Below, piece by piece: positions 25,293 to 34,755 of a stretch of DNA of 64,000 bases. The notes under the pieces are model-generated. The model was given only the letters and a program-made list of their open reading frames with translations. It was not told the DNA's origin and searched no databases. Source of the stretch: Clostridium sp. 1001271B_151109_B4 (GTDB lineage Bacteria; Bacillota; Clostridia; Clostridiales; Clostridiaceae). The stretch is taken from contig NZ_JADPBQ010000014.1 in the NCBI RefSeq assembly GCF_015670405.1, positions 1 to 64,000 of the forward strand. The letters run 5' to 3'. A program made the translations under genes and the position numbers. How positions within the stretch are numbered: the first letter of the stretch is position 1; every line of letters begins with the position of its first letter.

Positions 25293-27380
25293 TTGAAAAA
25301 ATTCAATAAGCATTTATATGATAATATTAATCGAGAGTATGATAGAAAAAATTTATACCTATATGAAGTTTCAGTTTTACAGGAAAAAATTGAGGCTGCA
25401 ACTGGTAAAGAAAAAGAAGATTTAGAAAAGCAATTAAATGAGTTAGTAAAAAATAAGAAAGATCATCCTTATAATAAACAATTGGATGAATATAAGAAAA
25501 AAGAAAAAGATTTTTTAAAAGAAGTTAATAAAAAGGTGGAGGAGTATAAACCAAAAGTTGATACAGAATTACCTTCAAAAGTACAAAAGTTAGAATTAAG
25601 GTTATTTAAGGCTAAAGAGTTAGTTAATTTCTATAAGAATTATACTAAACTTACTTATGATGCTGAATTAATATATGAGCAATCAAAAATAGAAATTGCT
25701 CAAATACCACCAGTAATTGAATTTGCTAAAGAAGCAACAAAAGAATTGAAAGAAGCTCAAAATAAATTAACAAAAATAAGTTCAATAGATAATGAAAAGT
25801 TTAATTCTGAATTTAAAGAATTTAAAGATAATGAAAATAAGAAGTTACATGATAGAATTAGTGAAATTAAATCTAAGTGTAAGGAAGGTTTAATTTCTAG
25901 ACAGGCTAAAGAAAATACAATAAAAGAATTAAAGAGAAGATACAAAGAAGCCATATTAGTTAAATCATTTGAATGTGAAAAAACATACAATGAAGAAATT
26001 ATAAAAAATAAAAAATATGAGCTTTCAAAGACTATTAAACAAAAAATAAATACTGTTAACATTAATGTTGCAGATTTAAGAAGAGTTTATCCAGTTGAAA
26101 CTGAAAAAACATTACCTTGGGTATCTTGGGTTACTTTTTTAATACCAGGACTTGCTCAAGTAGTGAATAAACAATATGTAAAAGCGATTATAATGTTCTT
26201 TGCAACAATATATATATATGCTATAGCTATTCCATATGCTTTAGGATATGGAAACTATAAAGGAGATGGGATTGCAGGCCTTATAACTTTAGCTGCTGAT
26301 GGAGGCAGACTTGATAGATCGATTATTTTCATGATTGAAGGTATACTTGCAATATTCTTAGTATTAATCGGTATTTTCTTAATGTACGTATGCTTTAAGG
26401 ATGCCAATAAGGTTGAAAAAGATACAATTAAAGGAACGAGATTTAGAAGTTGGGTTGAAACTAAACAAACTTTATTTGAAGATGGATTCCCTTATTTAGT
26501 TTTATCACCGGCAGCTATAATTACTATATTTATAGTATGTATTCCAGTTGTTACGACAATTCTTTTATCATTCACAGGTATGGGGCCAGACACTCAAGCT
26601 AAATTTGGGTGGGAAGCATTAAAGAACTATAAGATGATCTTCTTAGGTCAAGGTATGGTTGGTTCTATATTCTGGAGAATATTAGGATGGACAATAATTT
26701 GGACTATTGGAGCTACAACTTTAGCAATTGCTTTAGGATTTATTTTAGCAATAGTTCTTAATAATGACAGAATTAAAGGAAAAGTATTATTTAGATCAAT
26801 ATACCTTTTACCATGGGCAGTACCTGCATTTATTTCTATACTATTCTTTAGTATTTTATTTGCTGATGGTGGAACTGTAGTTAACTCATTGAGGAATGTT
26901 TTTGGACCAAACTTCTCAATAAAGAATGATACATTTACTATAAGACTTACATTAATTTGTATTCAGGCTTGGCTTGGTAGTGCATATATCTTCTTACTAT
27001 CTACAGGAGTTCTACAATCTATAAATGCTGAGTTGTATGAAGCTGCTGATATTGATGGAGCAACAAGCTTTAAAAAATTAACTAAAATAACTGTACCGCT
27101 AGTTTTATTCCAAACAGCACCACTTTTAGTTGGACAATATACATTTAACTTTAATAACTTCAGTATTATAGCTTTATTTAATAATGGAGGACCATTTGAT
27201 CCAAGTAAATATGGACACTTAGCAGGTTCATCAGACCTTTTAATATCTTATATATATAAATTAACAATGAATAGCCAATATCAAGCTATTGGAGCAACAA
27301 TTACTGTTATTATTTCAATAGCACTAATAATAATTGCATATATAGGATATAAAAATACAGATGCATTTAAGAGGGGGTAG
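25293..27380 (+). CDS. malF: Maltose-type ABC permease MalF with long coiled-coil N-terminal extension
   Basis: A 695-residue permease, against roughly 430-520 for usual MalF proteins. Residues 1-260 are hydrophilic, Lys/Glu-rich and strongly coiled-coil (LQEKIEAATGKEKEDLEKQL, KELKRRYKEAILVK), predicted cytoplasmic. Membrane segments begin near residue 276 (WVSWVTFLIPGLAQVV). The binding-protein-dependent permease core spans about 400-690, with the EAA loop YEAADIDGATSFKKL near 585. TTG start with AGGAGGT eight bases upstream. The stop overlaps the start region of malG. The extension has no recognised domain. Confidence 0.85.
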   Translation: MKKFNKHLYDNINREYDRKNLYLYEVSVLQEKIEAATGKEKEDLEKQLNELVKNKKDHPYNKQLDEYKKKEKDFLKEVNKKVEEYKPKVDTELPSKVQKLELRLFKAKELVNFYKNYTKLTYDAELIYEQSKIEIAQIPPVIEFAKEATKELKEAQNKLTKISSIDNEKFNSEFKEFKDNENKKLHDRISEIKSKCKEGLISRQAKENTIKELKRRYKEAILVKSFECEKTYNEEIIKNKKYELSKTIKQKINTVNINVADLRRVYPVETEKTLPWVSWVTFLIPGLAQVVNKQYVKAIIMFFATIYIYAIAIPYALGYGNYKGDGIAGLITLAADGGRLDRSIIFMIEGILAIFLVLIGIFLMYVCFKDANKVEKDTIKGTRFRSWVETKQTLFEDGFPYLVLSPAAIITIFIVCIPVVTTILLSFTGMGPDTQAKFGWEALKNYKMIFLGQGMVGSIFWRILGWTIIWTIGATTLAIALGFILAIVLNNDRIKGKVLFRSIYLLPWAVPAFISILFFSILFADGGTVVNSLRNVFGPNFSIKNDTFTIRLTLICIQAWLGSAYIFLLSTGVLQSINAELYEAADIDGATSFKKLTKITVPLVLFQTAPLLVGQYTFNFNNFSIIALFNNGGPFDPSKYGHLAGSSDLLISYIYKLTMNSQYQAIGATITVIISIALIIIAYIGYKNTDAFKRG

Positions 27381-27382
27381 TG

Positions 27383-28282
27383 ATGATGAGTATATTTAAA
27401 AAGAAAAAAAATGATTTATATCTTTCTGATAAACAACCTCTTACTGTTGGAGGGAAAATTGCACTTGGTATATCATATGCATTCTTAATATTATGGTCAA
27501 TAATGGTAATAGTACCAATCGGACAAATTATAATATCATCATTTAATGGAGAACAAGTAAATAGACTAATAATTGGGGGAAAATTTAGTTTCTCATTAAA
27601 ACACTTTAAAACATTATTTGAAGATACGCTTTATTTAAAATGGATGGCTAATACCTTATTTGTAAGTATTACGACAGCAATATTAGTAATATTAATAGTA
27701 TCATTTACTGGATATGCTTATTCAAGGTACAGATTTAAAGGTAAAAAAGCATCTCTTATGACAGTTATGCTTATTCAAACAATACCAACATTTGCAGGAA
27801 TTACAGCTTACTTTACAATGTATTCTATTGCATCAGATATAATGCCAGGTCTTACAAGACAAATGATGCTTATATTAATATATGCTGGTGGAGGTATAGC
27901 TGGTAATACGATAATTCTAAAGGGATATTTAGATTCAATATCTACAGAACTAGATGATGCAGCTAAGATAGATGGATGTTCTAGTATGAAAATATACAGA
28001 CTTATTATAATGCCAATTGCAAGACCAATGCTTGCAATAATAGGTTTATGGTCATTCATAGGACCATTTGGTGATTACTTATTACCAAAAGTATTATTAA
28101 ATTCATCGTCTGATTATACGTTAGCAGCAGGGTTACAAACACTTATAACAGATGAACGTACTATAAATCAACCAGCGTTCACAGCCGGAGCACTTTTAAC
28201 TGCAATACCGATAGTAATATTATTCGTTGTACTACAAAAACAATTAGTATCAGGTCTTTCAAATGGGGCTACAAAAGGATAG
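27383..28282 (+). CDS. malG: Maltose-type ABC permease MalG
   Basis: A 299-residue inner-membrane permease with about six helices and the EAA loop LDDAAKIDGCSSMKIYRLIIMPIARP near residue 190. GAGGGGG at 27371-27377 serves two adjacent in-frame ATGs (27383, 27386); either may be used. It pairs with MalF to form the channel, energised by the ATPase encoded next. Confidence 0.92.
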   Translation: MMSIFKKKKNDLYLSDKQPLTVGGKIALGISYAFLILWSIMVIVPIGQIIISSFNGEQVNRLIIGGKFSFSLKHFKTLFEDTLYLKWMANTLFVSITTAILVILIVSFTGYAYSRYRFKGKKASLMTVMLIQTIPTFAGITAYFTMYSIASDIMPGLTRQMMLILIYAGGGIAGNTIILKGYLDSISTELDDAAKIDGCSSMKIYRLIIMPIARPMLAIIGLWSFIGPFGDYLLPKVLLNSSSDYTLAAGLQTLITDERTINQPAFTAGALLTAIPIVILFVVLQKQLVSGLSNGATKG

Positions 28283-28299
28283 GATAGGAGATAGTAGAT

Positions 28300-29382
28300 A
28301 TGAAGGTAACATTAAACAATATTGGAAAGAAATATGAAAGCAGAGAAGATTTTACTTTAAGACATATAAATTTAGAAATAGAAGATAAGGATTTCTGTGT
28401 AATCTTAGGACCATCAGGATGTGGTAAAACTACATTATTACGTATGATTGCAGGTCTTAACTCTATAACAGAAGGAGATTTAATATTTGGTGAGAAGAGA
28501 GTTAACAAGCTTGCATCAAAGGATAGAGATATAGCGATGGTTTTCCAAAGCTATGCTCTATACCCACATATGACTGTATATGATAATATGGCATTTTCAT
28601 TATCAATGAGAAAAGAAAGAAAGAACGTTATTAATGAACGTGTTAATGAAGCAGCAAAATTACTTCAAATAGAAAAATATTTATATTCTAAGCCATCAGA
28701 TATATCTGGAGGACAAAGACAAAGAGTTGCATTAGGAAGAGCAATTGTAAGAAAACCAAGTGTTTTCTTGATGGATGAACCTCTTTCTAACTTAGATGCT
28801 AAATTAAGAGAGCATATGAGAGTTGAATTAGTCAGAATTCACAAAGCTCTTGGAACAACATCTATTTATGTAACACATGACCAAGTAGAAGCTATGACTA
28901 TGGCTACAAAGATTGTTCTTATGAATGATGGGAAGATTCAACAAGTTGGTAAACCATATGAATTCTATGAAAAACCACAAAATATGTTTGTTGCTAGATT
29001 TATTGGATCACCTACAATTAATATGATAAAAGGTAAAATAGAAGGAAAGAAATTCATTTCTGAAGATGGATTAATATCTATCAATCCTTCAGAAGCTGAT
29101 TTAAAAGCTTTATCAAATTATGAAGGTAAGGATATATATTTAGGAATTCGTTCTGAAAGATTTGTTGGAGATTCTGATAAAGATACATTTGAGTGTACAG
29201 TAGATGTTATTGAAGTTTTAGGTAAAGAACAAACTCTTTATGTTAAATTAAAGAGTGGCAAGGACCTTGTAATAACAGTACCTGGATATCATCAATATGA
29301 AGCTGGAGAAAAGCATAAGTTTGGATTTGATCTAAGTGCATTACATTTCTTCGATGCTGAAACTCAATTAAGAATTAATTAA
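28300..29382 (+). CDS. msmX: Sugar ABC transporter ATPase (MsmX/MalK/UgpC type)
   Basis: A 360-residue ATPase. Walker A is GPSGCGKTT (37-45), the Q-loop is VFQSYALYPHMTVYDN, the signature SGGQRQRVALGRA, Walker B VFLMDEPLSNLDAKLR, and the H-loop VTHDQVEA. The C-terminal 120 residues are the TOBE regulatory region of MalK/MsmX proteins. It completes the malE-x-malF-malG-msmX operon. MsmX-type ATPases often serve several sugar transporters. Confidence 0.95.
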   Translation: MKVTLNNIGKKYESREDFTLRHINLEIEDKDFCVILGPSGCGKTTLLRMIAGLNSITEGDLIFGEKRVNKLASKDRDIAMVFQSYALYPHMTVYDNMAFSLSMRKERKNVINERVNEAAKLLQIEKYLYSKPSDISGGQRQRVALGRAIVRKPSVFLMDEPLSNLDAKLREHMRVELVRIHKALGTTSIYVTHDQVEAMTMATKIVLMNDGKIQQVGKPYEFYEKPQNMFVARFIGSPTINMIKGKIEGKKFISEDGLISINPSEADLKALSNYEGKDIYLGIRSERFVGDSDKDTFECTVDVIEVLGKEQTLYVKLKSGKDLVITVPGYHQYEAGEKHKFGFDLSALHFFDAETQLRIN

Positions 29383-29421
29383 TAAGAAATAGTAAAAACT
29401 ATAATAAAACCATAATATTCT

Positions 29422-29460
29422 AAAGTTGGAACTAAACCCGATAGTTCCAACTTTTTTTTA
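29422..29460 (+). terminator. Terminator of maltose operon
   Basis: AAAGTTGGAACTA pairs with TAGTTCCAACTTT, loop AACCCGA, then T8. Confidence 0.9.
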
Positions 29461-29593
29461 TTTTTAATAACAAAGTATATTTTCTATTTAAACATGATAT
29501 TGAAAACATAGAGTACTTATTTAAATACGAAGAGAATATAGTTTATAAGGGGAATTATAAAGAAAAATATATATATGAGGGGATATAAAGTGT

Positions 29594-31228
29594 ATGAGTG
29601 GCTTTGAGATTGTTACAGGAGTTTTTGGTGGACTAGGTTTATTTTTATATGGTATGAAATTAATGAGTGATGGACTTGAAAACGTTGCTGGAGAAAAGTT
29701 AAAAGGTATATTGGAGAAAATAACTAGCAGTAAAGTTATAGGAGTACTTGTTGGAACTATTGTAACAGCTATTATCCAGAGTTCTAGTGCTACTACAGTA
29801 ATGGTAGTTAGTTTTGTTAATGTTGGATTAATGACATTAACTCAAGCTACAGGAGTTATATTAGGTTCAAATATAGGTACAACAATTACTGCTCAAATGG
29901 TTAGTTTTAAGTTAGAAATCATAGCACCAATATTTATAGGCGTAGGTTCTATAGTTATGATGTCTGCAAAGAAGAAAAGAATAAAGGATTTAGCATATAT
30001 TGCTTTAGGATTTGGAGTATTATTTATGGGCATGGGACTAATGTCCTCTTCACTTAAACCAGTATCAAATTTACATATATTTAATGAGTTTATTTCTGTA
30101 ATAGGAAAAAATCATTTTCTTGGTGTATTAGTTGGATTAATTATGACTGCAATATTACAAAGTTCATCTGCAACTACGGGTATTTTAGTAGCATTAGCAA
30201 ACACAGGAAATATAGATATTAATGTAGCATTTCCAATAATATTAGGGTGTAATATAGGAACTTGTATTACTGCAATATTAGCAGGATTGACAGCAAATAG
30301 GACAGCAAAGAAAGCCGCGTTATTGCATTTGTCATTTAATATATTTGGGACAATTTTATTCTTACCATTTTCAGATAAGGTAGTTACAGTTGTAAATTAT
30401 TTAACTCCAGACAATGTAGCAAGGCAAGTTGCAAATGCACATACTATATTTAATATTGTAATAACAATTTTTATATTACCAATATCAAAATATTTTGTAA
30501 GATTAGTTAATCGTATATTGCCAGATTATGAAAGTAAAGAAAGTTATGGAGCAGTTTATTTAGATAAAAAACTTTTAGAAACACCAATAGTAGCTAGCGG
30601 ACAAGCTATTAAGGAAATAATAAGAATGGCTAATAAGGCAAAAGATAATTTAGAATTAGCTATGGAGGTATTTTTAAATTGGAATGAGGAAAAAATGAAA
30701 AGAGTATATGATAATGAAAATATTATTAATACATTAGAACGTGATATAACTGAGTATTTAATAGAATTATCACAACATAATTTGCCAGAGGAGAATGCTA
30801 AATTAGTAAGTAAAGCATATCATACTATTAATGATATTGAGAGAATAGGAGATCATGCAGAAAATATAGTTGAACTTGCTATTCAAAAATATGAAAAAGA
30901 TATTACTTTGTCTAATGAAGGTGATAAAGAGGTACGACAATTATTTGAAGTTACTTTAAAGTCTATAAGTATTGCAATTGAATCTTTTAAATCTAATGAA
31001 ATAAACAATGGGGATGAAGTAGAAAAAATTGAAGAAGAAATAGATAGTTTAGAAAAACAATTTAGAGAAAATAATATAAATAGATTAAGTGCGAAAACAT
31101 GCTTAGCAGATGCAGGAATAATGTTTTTTGATCTTTTATCTAATCTAGAAAGAATAGGTGACCATGCTAATAATATTGCCACTGTAAAAGAAAAGCCAAG
31201 TCATAAAATTGATACAGAATTATGCTAA
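29594..31228 (+). CDS. Na/Pi cotransporter family protein with PhoU-like domain
   Basis: A 544-residue NptA-type sodium/phosphate symporter. Two inverted transport repeats each carry the signature QSSSATT (near residues 62 and 191) in about eight to nine membrane segments. The last 200 residues are a helical PhoU-like domain with two matching motifs, DIERIGDHAENIVE and NLERIGDHANNIA. It probably imports phosphate or a related anion, with the cytoplasmic PhoU domain gating it. GAGGGG ribosome site. Single gene. Confidence 0.92.
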   Translation: MSGFEIVTGVFGGLGLFLYGMKLMSDGLENVAGEKLKGILEKITSSKVIGVLVGTIVTAIIQSSSATTVMVVSFVNVGLMTLTQATGVILGSNIGTTITAQMVSFKLEIIAPIFIGVGSIVMMSAKKKRIKDLAYIALGFGVLFMGMGLMSSSLKPVSNLHIFNEFISVIGKNHFLGVLVGLIMTAILQSSSATTGILVALANTGNIDINVAFPIILGCNIGTCITAILAGLTANRTAKKAALLHLSFNIFGTILFLPFSDKVVTVVNYLTPDNVARQVANAHTIFNIVITIFILPISKYFVRLVNRILPDYESKESYGAVYLDKKLLETPIVASGQAIKEIIRMANKAKDNLELAMEVFLNWNEEKMKRVYDNENIINTLERDITEYLIELSQHNLPEENAKLVSKAYHTINDIERIGDHAENIVELAIQKYEKDITLSNEGDKEVRQLFEVTLKSISIAIESFKSNEINNGDEVEKIEEEIDSLEKQFRENNINRLSAKTCLADAGIMFFDLLSNLERIGDHANNIATVKEKPSHKIDTELC

Positions 31229-31250
31229 TAAAGGAGTTTTATTTATTATA

Positions 31251-31294
31251 AAAGGCTATGCTTTGATTTTTTTATAAAGCATAGCCTAGTTTTT
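31251..31294. terminator. Bidirectional terminator
   Basis: AGGCTATGCTTT (31253-31264) pairs with AAAGCATAGCCT (31276-31287) between the Na/Pi gene and the facing patatin gene. Confidence 0.85.
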
Positions 31295-32129
31295 AAATAA
31301 ATAAGTTTTTTATATCATTAATTTTTTTAGTAGCTAAATCATAACCATGGTTATAGTTAGCTTTAAGCTTATTAACATCTTTTTCAAAGCTTTCTAATGA
31401 AAATTCAGGTCTTAAAATAAGTGCCTTTCCTTGACTTTCAAGTTCTTCACAAAATCTTACTATTTCATTATAATTATCATGACGATTTAAGAGAGCATCT
31501 TTTAACTTAGGATATTTACTATTAAGTAATTTTGCTACGATAATATTCTTTTTGCTTAATTCTTTTTTATATCCTTTTGGTTGAGTTAAAATTATTAAAT
31601 GCTTATCATTACCATCTTCAATTGCTTTTTTTATTGGAATTGGATCACAAATCCCTCCATCATAATATTCATTTCCATCAATCTTAATTACAGGAAAAAA
31701 TATAGGTAAAGCACATGTTGCTCTTAGCATAGTGGCTTTATCATCTAAATTTTTACCATCTAAATATTCTGTTTTACCTGTTTTAGCATTAGTAACTCCC
31801 ACTAAAACCTTACCGGGATATTTCTTATATGTATCCATATCAAAGGGAATTAATTTATTTGGTATTTCATCAAAAACAAAATCAAGTCCAAATAAACTTT
31901 TGCATTTCAAGAAATTCCTATATCCTAAATAACGTTTATCATTTCTGTATTTGGTAACTACTTCAAGGTTACGTCCTTTTTGTTGAGAGATATAAGAGAC
32001 TCCATTAGTTATTCCGGCAGATACACCTATGCAATAAGGAAAAGTAATATTATTGTCAAGTAATGCATCCATAACTCCCGCGCTAAAAATGGGTCTAAGA
32101 GTTCCACCTTCTAAAATTAAACTAGGCAT
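31293..32129 (-). CDS. Patatin-like phospholipase
   Basis: A 278-residue patatin-family lipid acyl hydrolase, YjjU/RssA-like. The oxyanion loop is LEGGTLRPIFSAG, the nucleophile is Ser37 in GVSAG, and the dyad Asp157 is in YYDGGICDPIP. No signal peptide. AAAGGAG lies eight bases before the ATG. It probably acts on membrane lipids in the cytoplasm; the exact substrate is unknown. Confidence 0.9.
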   Translation of the reverse strand: MPSLILEGGTLRPIFSAGVMDALLDNNITFPYCIGVSAGITNGVSYISQQKGRNLEVVTKYRNDKRYLGYRNFLKCKSLFGLDFVFDEIPNKLIPFDMDTYKKYPGKVLVGVTNAKTGKTEYLDGKNLDDKATMLRATCALPIFFPVIKIDGNEYYDGGICDPIPIKKAIEDGNDKHLIILTQPKGYKKELSKKNIIVAKLLNSKYPKLKDALLNRHDNYNEIVRFCEELESQGKALILRPEFSLESFEKDVNKLKANYNHGYDLATKKINDIKNLFI

Positions 32130-32333
32130 AAAGCAGCTCCTTTCAATAAGTTCTTATTTAGTAATTATAAAACAAAATAAACTGTAATACAAATATTGGG
32201 ATAAAGTTTGCTATATAATGATAATAAATATTTATATTTAATATAAGTTAAGAATAGTTTATAATATAAAGAAAAGTATAATAAATTTCAATTAATAATT
32301 GTTGGAAGTAGAAAATTAAAGAAGGAGTATTTC

Positions 32334-32714
32334 ATGTTTTTTATAGGCATATTTGGCATAGATAATAAGCTTAAGGATATTAAAGCATTAAATAATTTTT
32401 GCTGTAAAAATTGTAACATTTTAAGTGGAGCGAGGTTAATAAAATCTTATACTTTCTTTCATTTTTTCTTTATACCAATATTTAAATGGAATGAAGAATA
32501 TTACGTGATTTGTAATGATTGTAACTCTTCTTTTAGTATTCCTAAAGAAAAAGGGAAAGCTATTGAAAGAGGGGAAGATATAGAAATTTCATATTGGGAT
32601 TTAAAAGATAATAATATAAATGATAATTATTTAAAAAAGCGATGTCCAAAATGTAATAGGGAATTAGAAAAGAATTTTGATTATTGCCCATATTGTGGAG
32701 AAAAAATAAAATAA
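32334..32714 (+). CDS. Zinc-ribbon protein
   Basis: A 126-residue protein with two metal-binding Cys clusters: CCKNCN ... VICNDCNSSF (about residues 23-65) and CPKCNRELEKNFDYCPYCGEKI at the C-terminus. The middle segment SYTFFHFFFIPIFKW is the hallmark of a Firmicutes zinc-ribbon family of unknown function. No enzymatic motif. AAGGAG eight bases before the ATG. Single gene. Confidence 0.8.
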   Translation: MFFIGIFGIDNKLKDIKALNNFCCKNCNILSGARLIKSYTFFHFFFIPIFKWNEEYYVICNDCNSSFSIPKEKGKAIERGEDIEISYWDLKDNNINDNYLKKRCPKCNRELEKNFDYCPYCGEKIK

Positions 32715-32748
32715 TCTTTTCTATATGTGAAGAAAAGATTATTTTATT
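32711..32748 (+). terminator. Terminator after zinc-ribbon gene
   Basis: ATAATCTTTTCT (32711-32722) pairs with AGAAAAGATTAT (32731-32742), then TTTT. It overlaps the stop codon. Confidence 0.75.
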
Positions 32749-32956
32749 AGTTATGACAATGGAACAAGCAGAGTATGAAAAGAGATGTTTTAGAGAAGGC
32801 AATAAGTAAGAGGGTTAAAAAGTATTATTTAGTAAAATGGAGCTATATTATATAGAATATAGTTCTATTTTTATGAAATATATTATAAAAAGTCGAAAAA
32901 TGTATTATAATGAAAGATAAGGTTAATAAAATATACGTTGTTGAGTGGAGATAGCA

Positions 32957-33973
32957 ATGAAGAGAAAAATAATAAGTAGTATTATAATAGTTATTTTGAT
33001 AGGTGCTGGAGCTAGTTTATTAATAGCAAGTAGACCTAAGAATATAATAATAGAAGTAGATGGTAAAGTTATTGAAAGTAAAACAAAGGAAGCTAATGTT
33101 GGACAAGCAATAGAAGAAGCTAATGTTGAATTAAATGTTAATGATAAATTAAATTATGATATTGGAGATAAGATTAAAAACAATCAAGTAATAGTAATTA
33201 ATAGGGTTGAAACAAAACAAGATGAGATAATTGAGGAAATAGCTTTTAATGAAATAGTTGTTAATGACTATAAAACTAAAGTTGGGGAAAGTAGGATCAT
33301 TTCAGAAGGGACTGAAGGTGAGAAAAAAATCACTTATACAGTAACATATGAAGATGGTACTGAAGTTAATAGGCAGATTACAGATGAGGAGATAATATTG
33401 GAGCCTACAGATAAAGTAGTAGCACAGGGAATTTTTGATCCAAGTAGTTTAACTGTTTGTGTAAATAGGAAAAGTACACTATCATCCGATTATAAACCTA
33501 CAGATCTAGTGCTACCAGATGTAAGATCAGTTAATAGCAGTGATAGAATATATATGAGAAAAGAAGCAGCAAGTGCATTAGAAGAATTATTCAAAGCTGC
33601 TGAAAATGATAATTATTATTTATATGCTGTATCAGGATATAGATCTTATAGTTATCAAAAAAGTATATATAATCCGTATAGTGGATATTCAGCGCCTCCA
33701 GGGGCAAGTGAGCATCAGTTAGGGTTAGCTATGGACATAACATTAGCTAAATATAATGGGACGTTGTCAGTTGATTTTGGTGATACAAAAGAAGGGAAGT
33801 GGCTTAGAGAAAATGCTCATAAGTATGGATTTATAATTAGATACCTTGAAGGTAAAGAAGATATTACAGGATATAAGTATGAACCGTGGCATCTTAGATA
33901 TTTAGGCGTTGATTTAGCTACAGAGTTATATGAAAAAAATATTACTTTAGAAGAATATTATGGTGATTATTAG
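32957..33973 (+). CDS. VanY-like D-alanyl-D-alanine carboxypeptidase with DUF348/G5 N-terminus
   Basis: About 338 residues. A signal anchor (KRKIISSIIIVILIGAGASLLIA) is followed by a DUF348 ubiquitin-like region (about 28-90, IIIEVDGKVIESKTKEANVGQAI) and a G5-type domain (about 90-155, TKVGESRIISEGTEGEKKITYTVTY). The M15B peptidase domain (about 190-335) has the zinc site motifs SGYRSYSYQ, ASEHQLGLAMDI and EPWHLRYLG. It would trim peptidoglycan peptides outside the membrane. ATG 32957 is preferred: GTGGAG lies six bases before it, and the GTG at 32945 is part of that site. Confidence 0.9.
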   Translation: MKRKIISSIIIVILIGAGASLLIASRPKNIIIEVDGKVIESKTKEANVGQAIEEANVELNVNDKLNYDIGDKIKNNQVIVINRVETKQDEIIEEIAFNEIVVNDYKTKVGESRIISEGTEGEKKITYTVTYEDGTEVNRQITDEEIILEPTDKVVAQGIFDPSSLTVCVNRKSTLSSDYKPTDLVLPDVRSVNSSDRIYMRKEAASALEELFKAAENDNYYLYAVSGYRSYSYQKSIYNPYSGYSAPPGASEHQLGLAMDITLAKYNGTLSVDFGDTKEGKWLRENAHKYGFIIRYLEGKEDITGYKYEPWHLRYLGVDLATELYEKNITLEEYYGDY

Positions 33974-34235
33974 AAGTTTTTTTATACGAATAATTAAATA
34001 TGGTAAGGCTTTAAAAGTATACTAATTATATTTGAAAAAAGGTTAGTACAGAGTATGAAAGTTAAGATAAGTTTTATTAATAAAAGTATTAAATATGTAA
34101 AAAAACTAAATTATAGGTATAGAATTGAATAAAATCTAGAAAGGGATTTAAATGAAAATTTTAGTAGCTTAATAAGAATATTTGTCCTATGAATTATTAT
34201 ATATTTTAATAACAATAATTTATAGGAGGAAGCTT

Positions 34236-34655
34236 GTGTATTGTAGAGAATGTGGACAACTCATAAGTAATGAAAGTCCTAAGTGTACAAATTGTGGAAC
34301 TGAAAAAGGGTTAGGAGATAATTATTGTTACAAGTGCGGATCGATAATAAAGAAGCATGATTTGGAGTGTTGTGAATTTTGTGGTGCTGACTTAAATGAT
34401 AATAGATATGCCGCAAGAGAAAATGTAAAAAGTAAATTAATAGCAGTATTTTTAGCACTATTTCTAGGAGGAATGGGGATTCATAGATTTTATTTAGGGT
34501 ATGTTAAAATAGGAATAGTACAATTATCATTATGGATTTTAGGATACTTTACAGGTGGAATAACTTGGATTATTGCGGAAATATGGGGATTTGTAGAATG
34601 TATTTTAATTTATATTAATAAACTTAAAGACTCAAATGGTAATGATTTAGAGTGA
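34236..34655 (+). CDS. Zinc-ribbon and TM2-domain membrane protein
   Basis: About 139 residues. Three CxxC pairs form zinc ribbons (YCRECGQL, KCTNCGTEKGL, YCYKCGS, CEFCGADL), followed by a TM2 domain of two membrane helices (LIAVFLALFLGGMGIHRFYLGYV, WILGYFTGGITWIIAEIWGFVE) with the conserved G..G.HRFYLG motif. GTG 34236 follows TATAGGAGGA with a six-base gap and is much better supported than ATG 34182. Role unknown. The 262 bp upstream show no gene. Confidence 0.82.
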   Translation: MYCRECGQLISNESPKCTNCGTEKGLGDNYCYKCGSIIKKHDLECCEFCGADLNDNRYAARENVKSKLIAVFLALFLGGMGIHRFYLGYVKIGIVQLSLWILGYFTGGITWIIAEIWGFVECILIYINKLKDSNGNDLE

Positions 34656-34698
34656 AAAAGAAAAAATACTGAATGTATATTGAAAAGGTAGAAATTTT

Positions 34699-34736
34699 AA
34701 AAGGTGAAGCAGGTAAACTTGCTTCACCTTTTATTT
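34699..34736. terminator. Terminator between convergent genes
   Basis: AAAGGTGAAGC pairs with GCTTCACCTTT, then TTATTTT. Confidence 0.85.
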
Positions 34737-34755
34737 TATATAGTAAAAAAATAGG

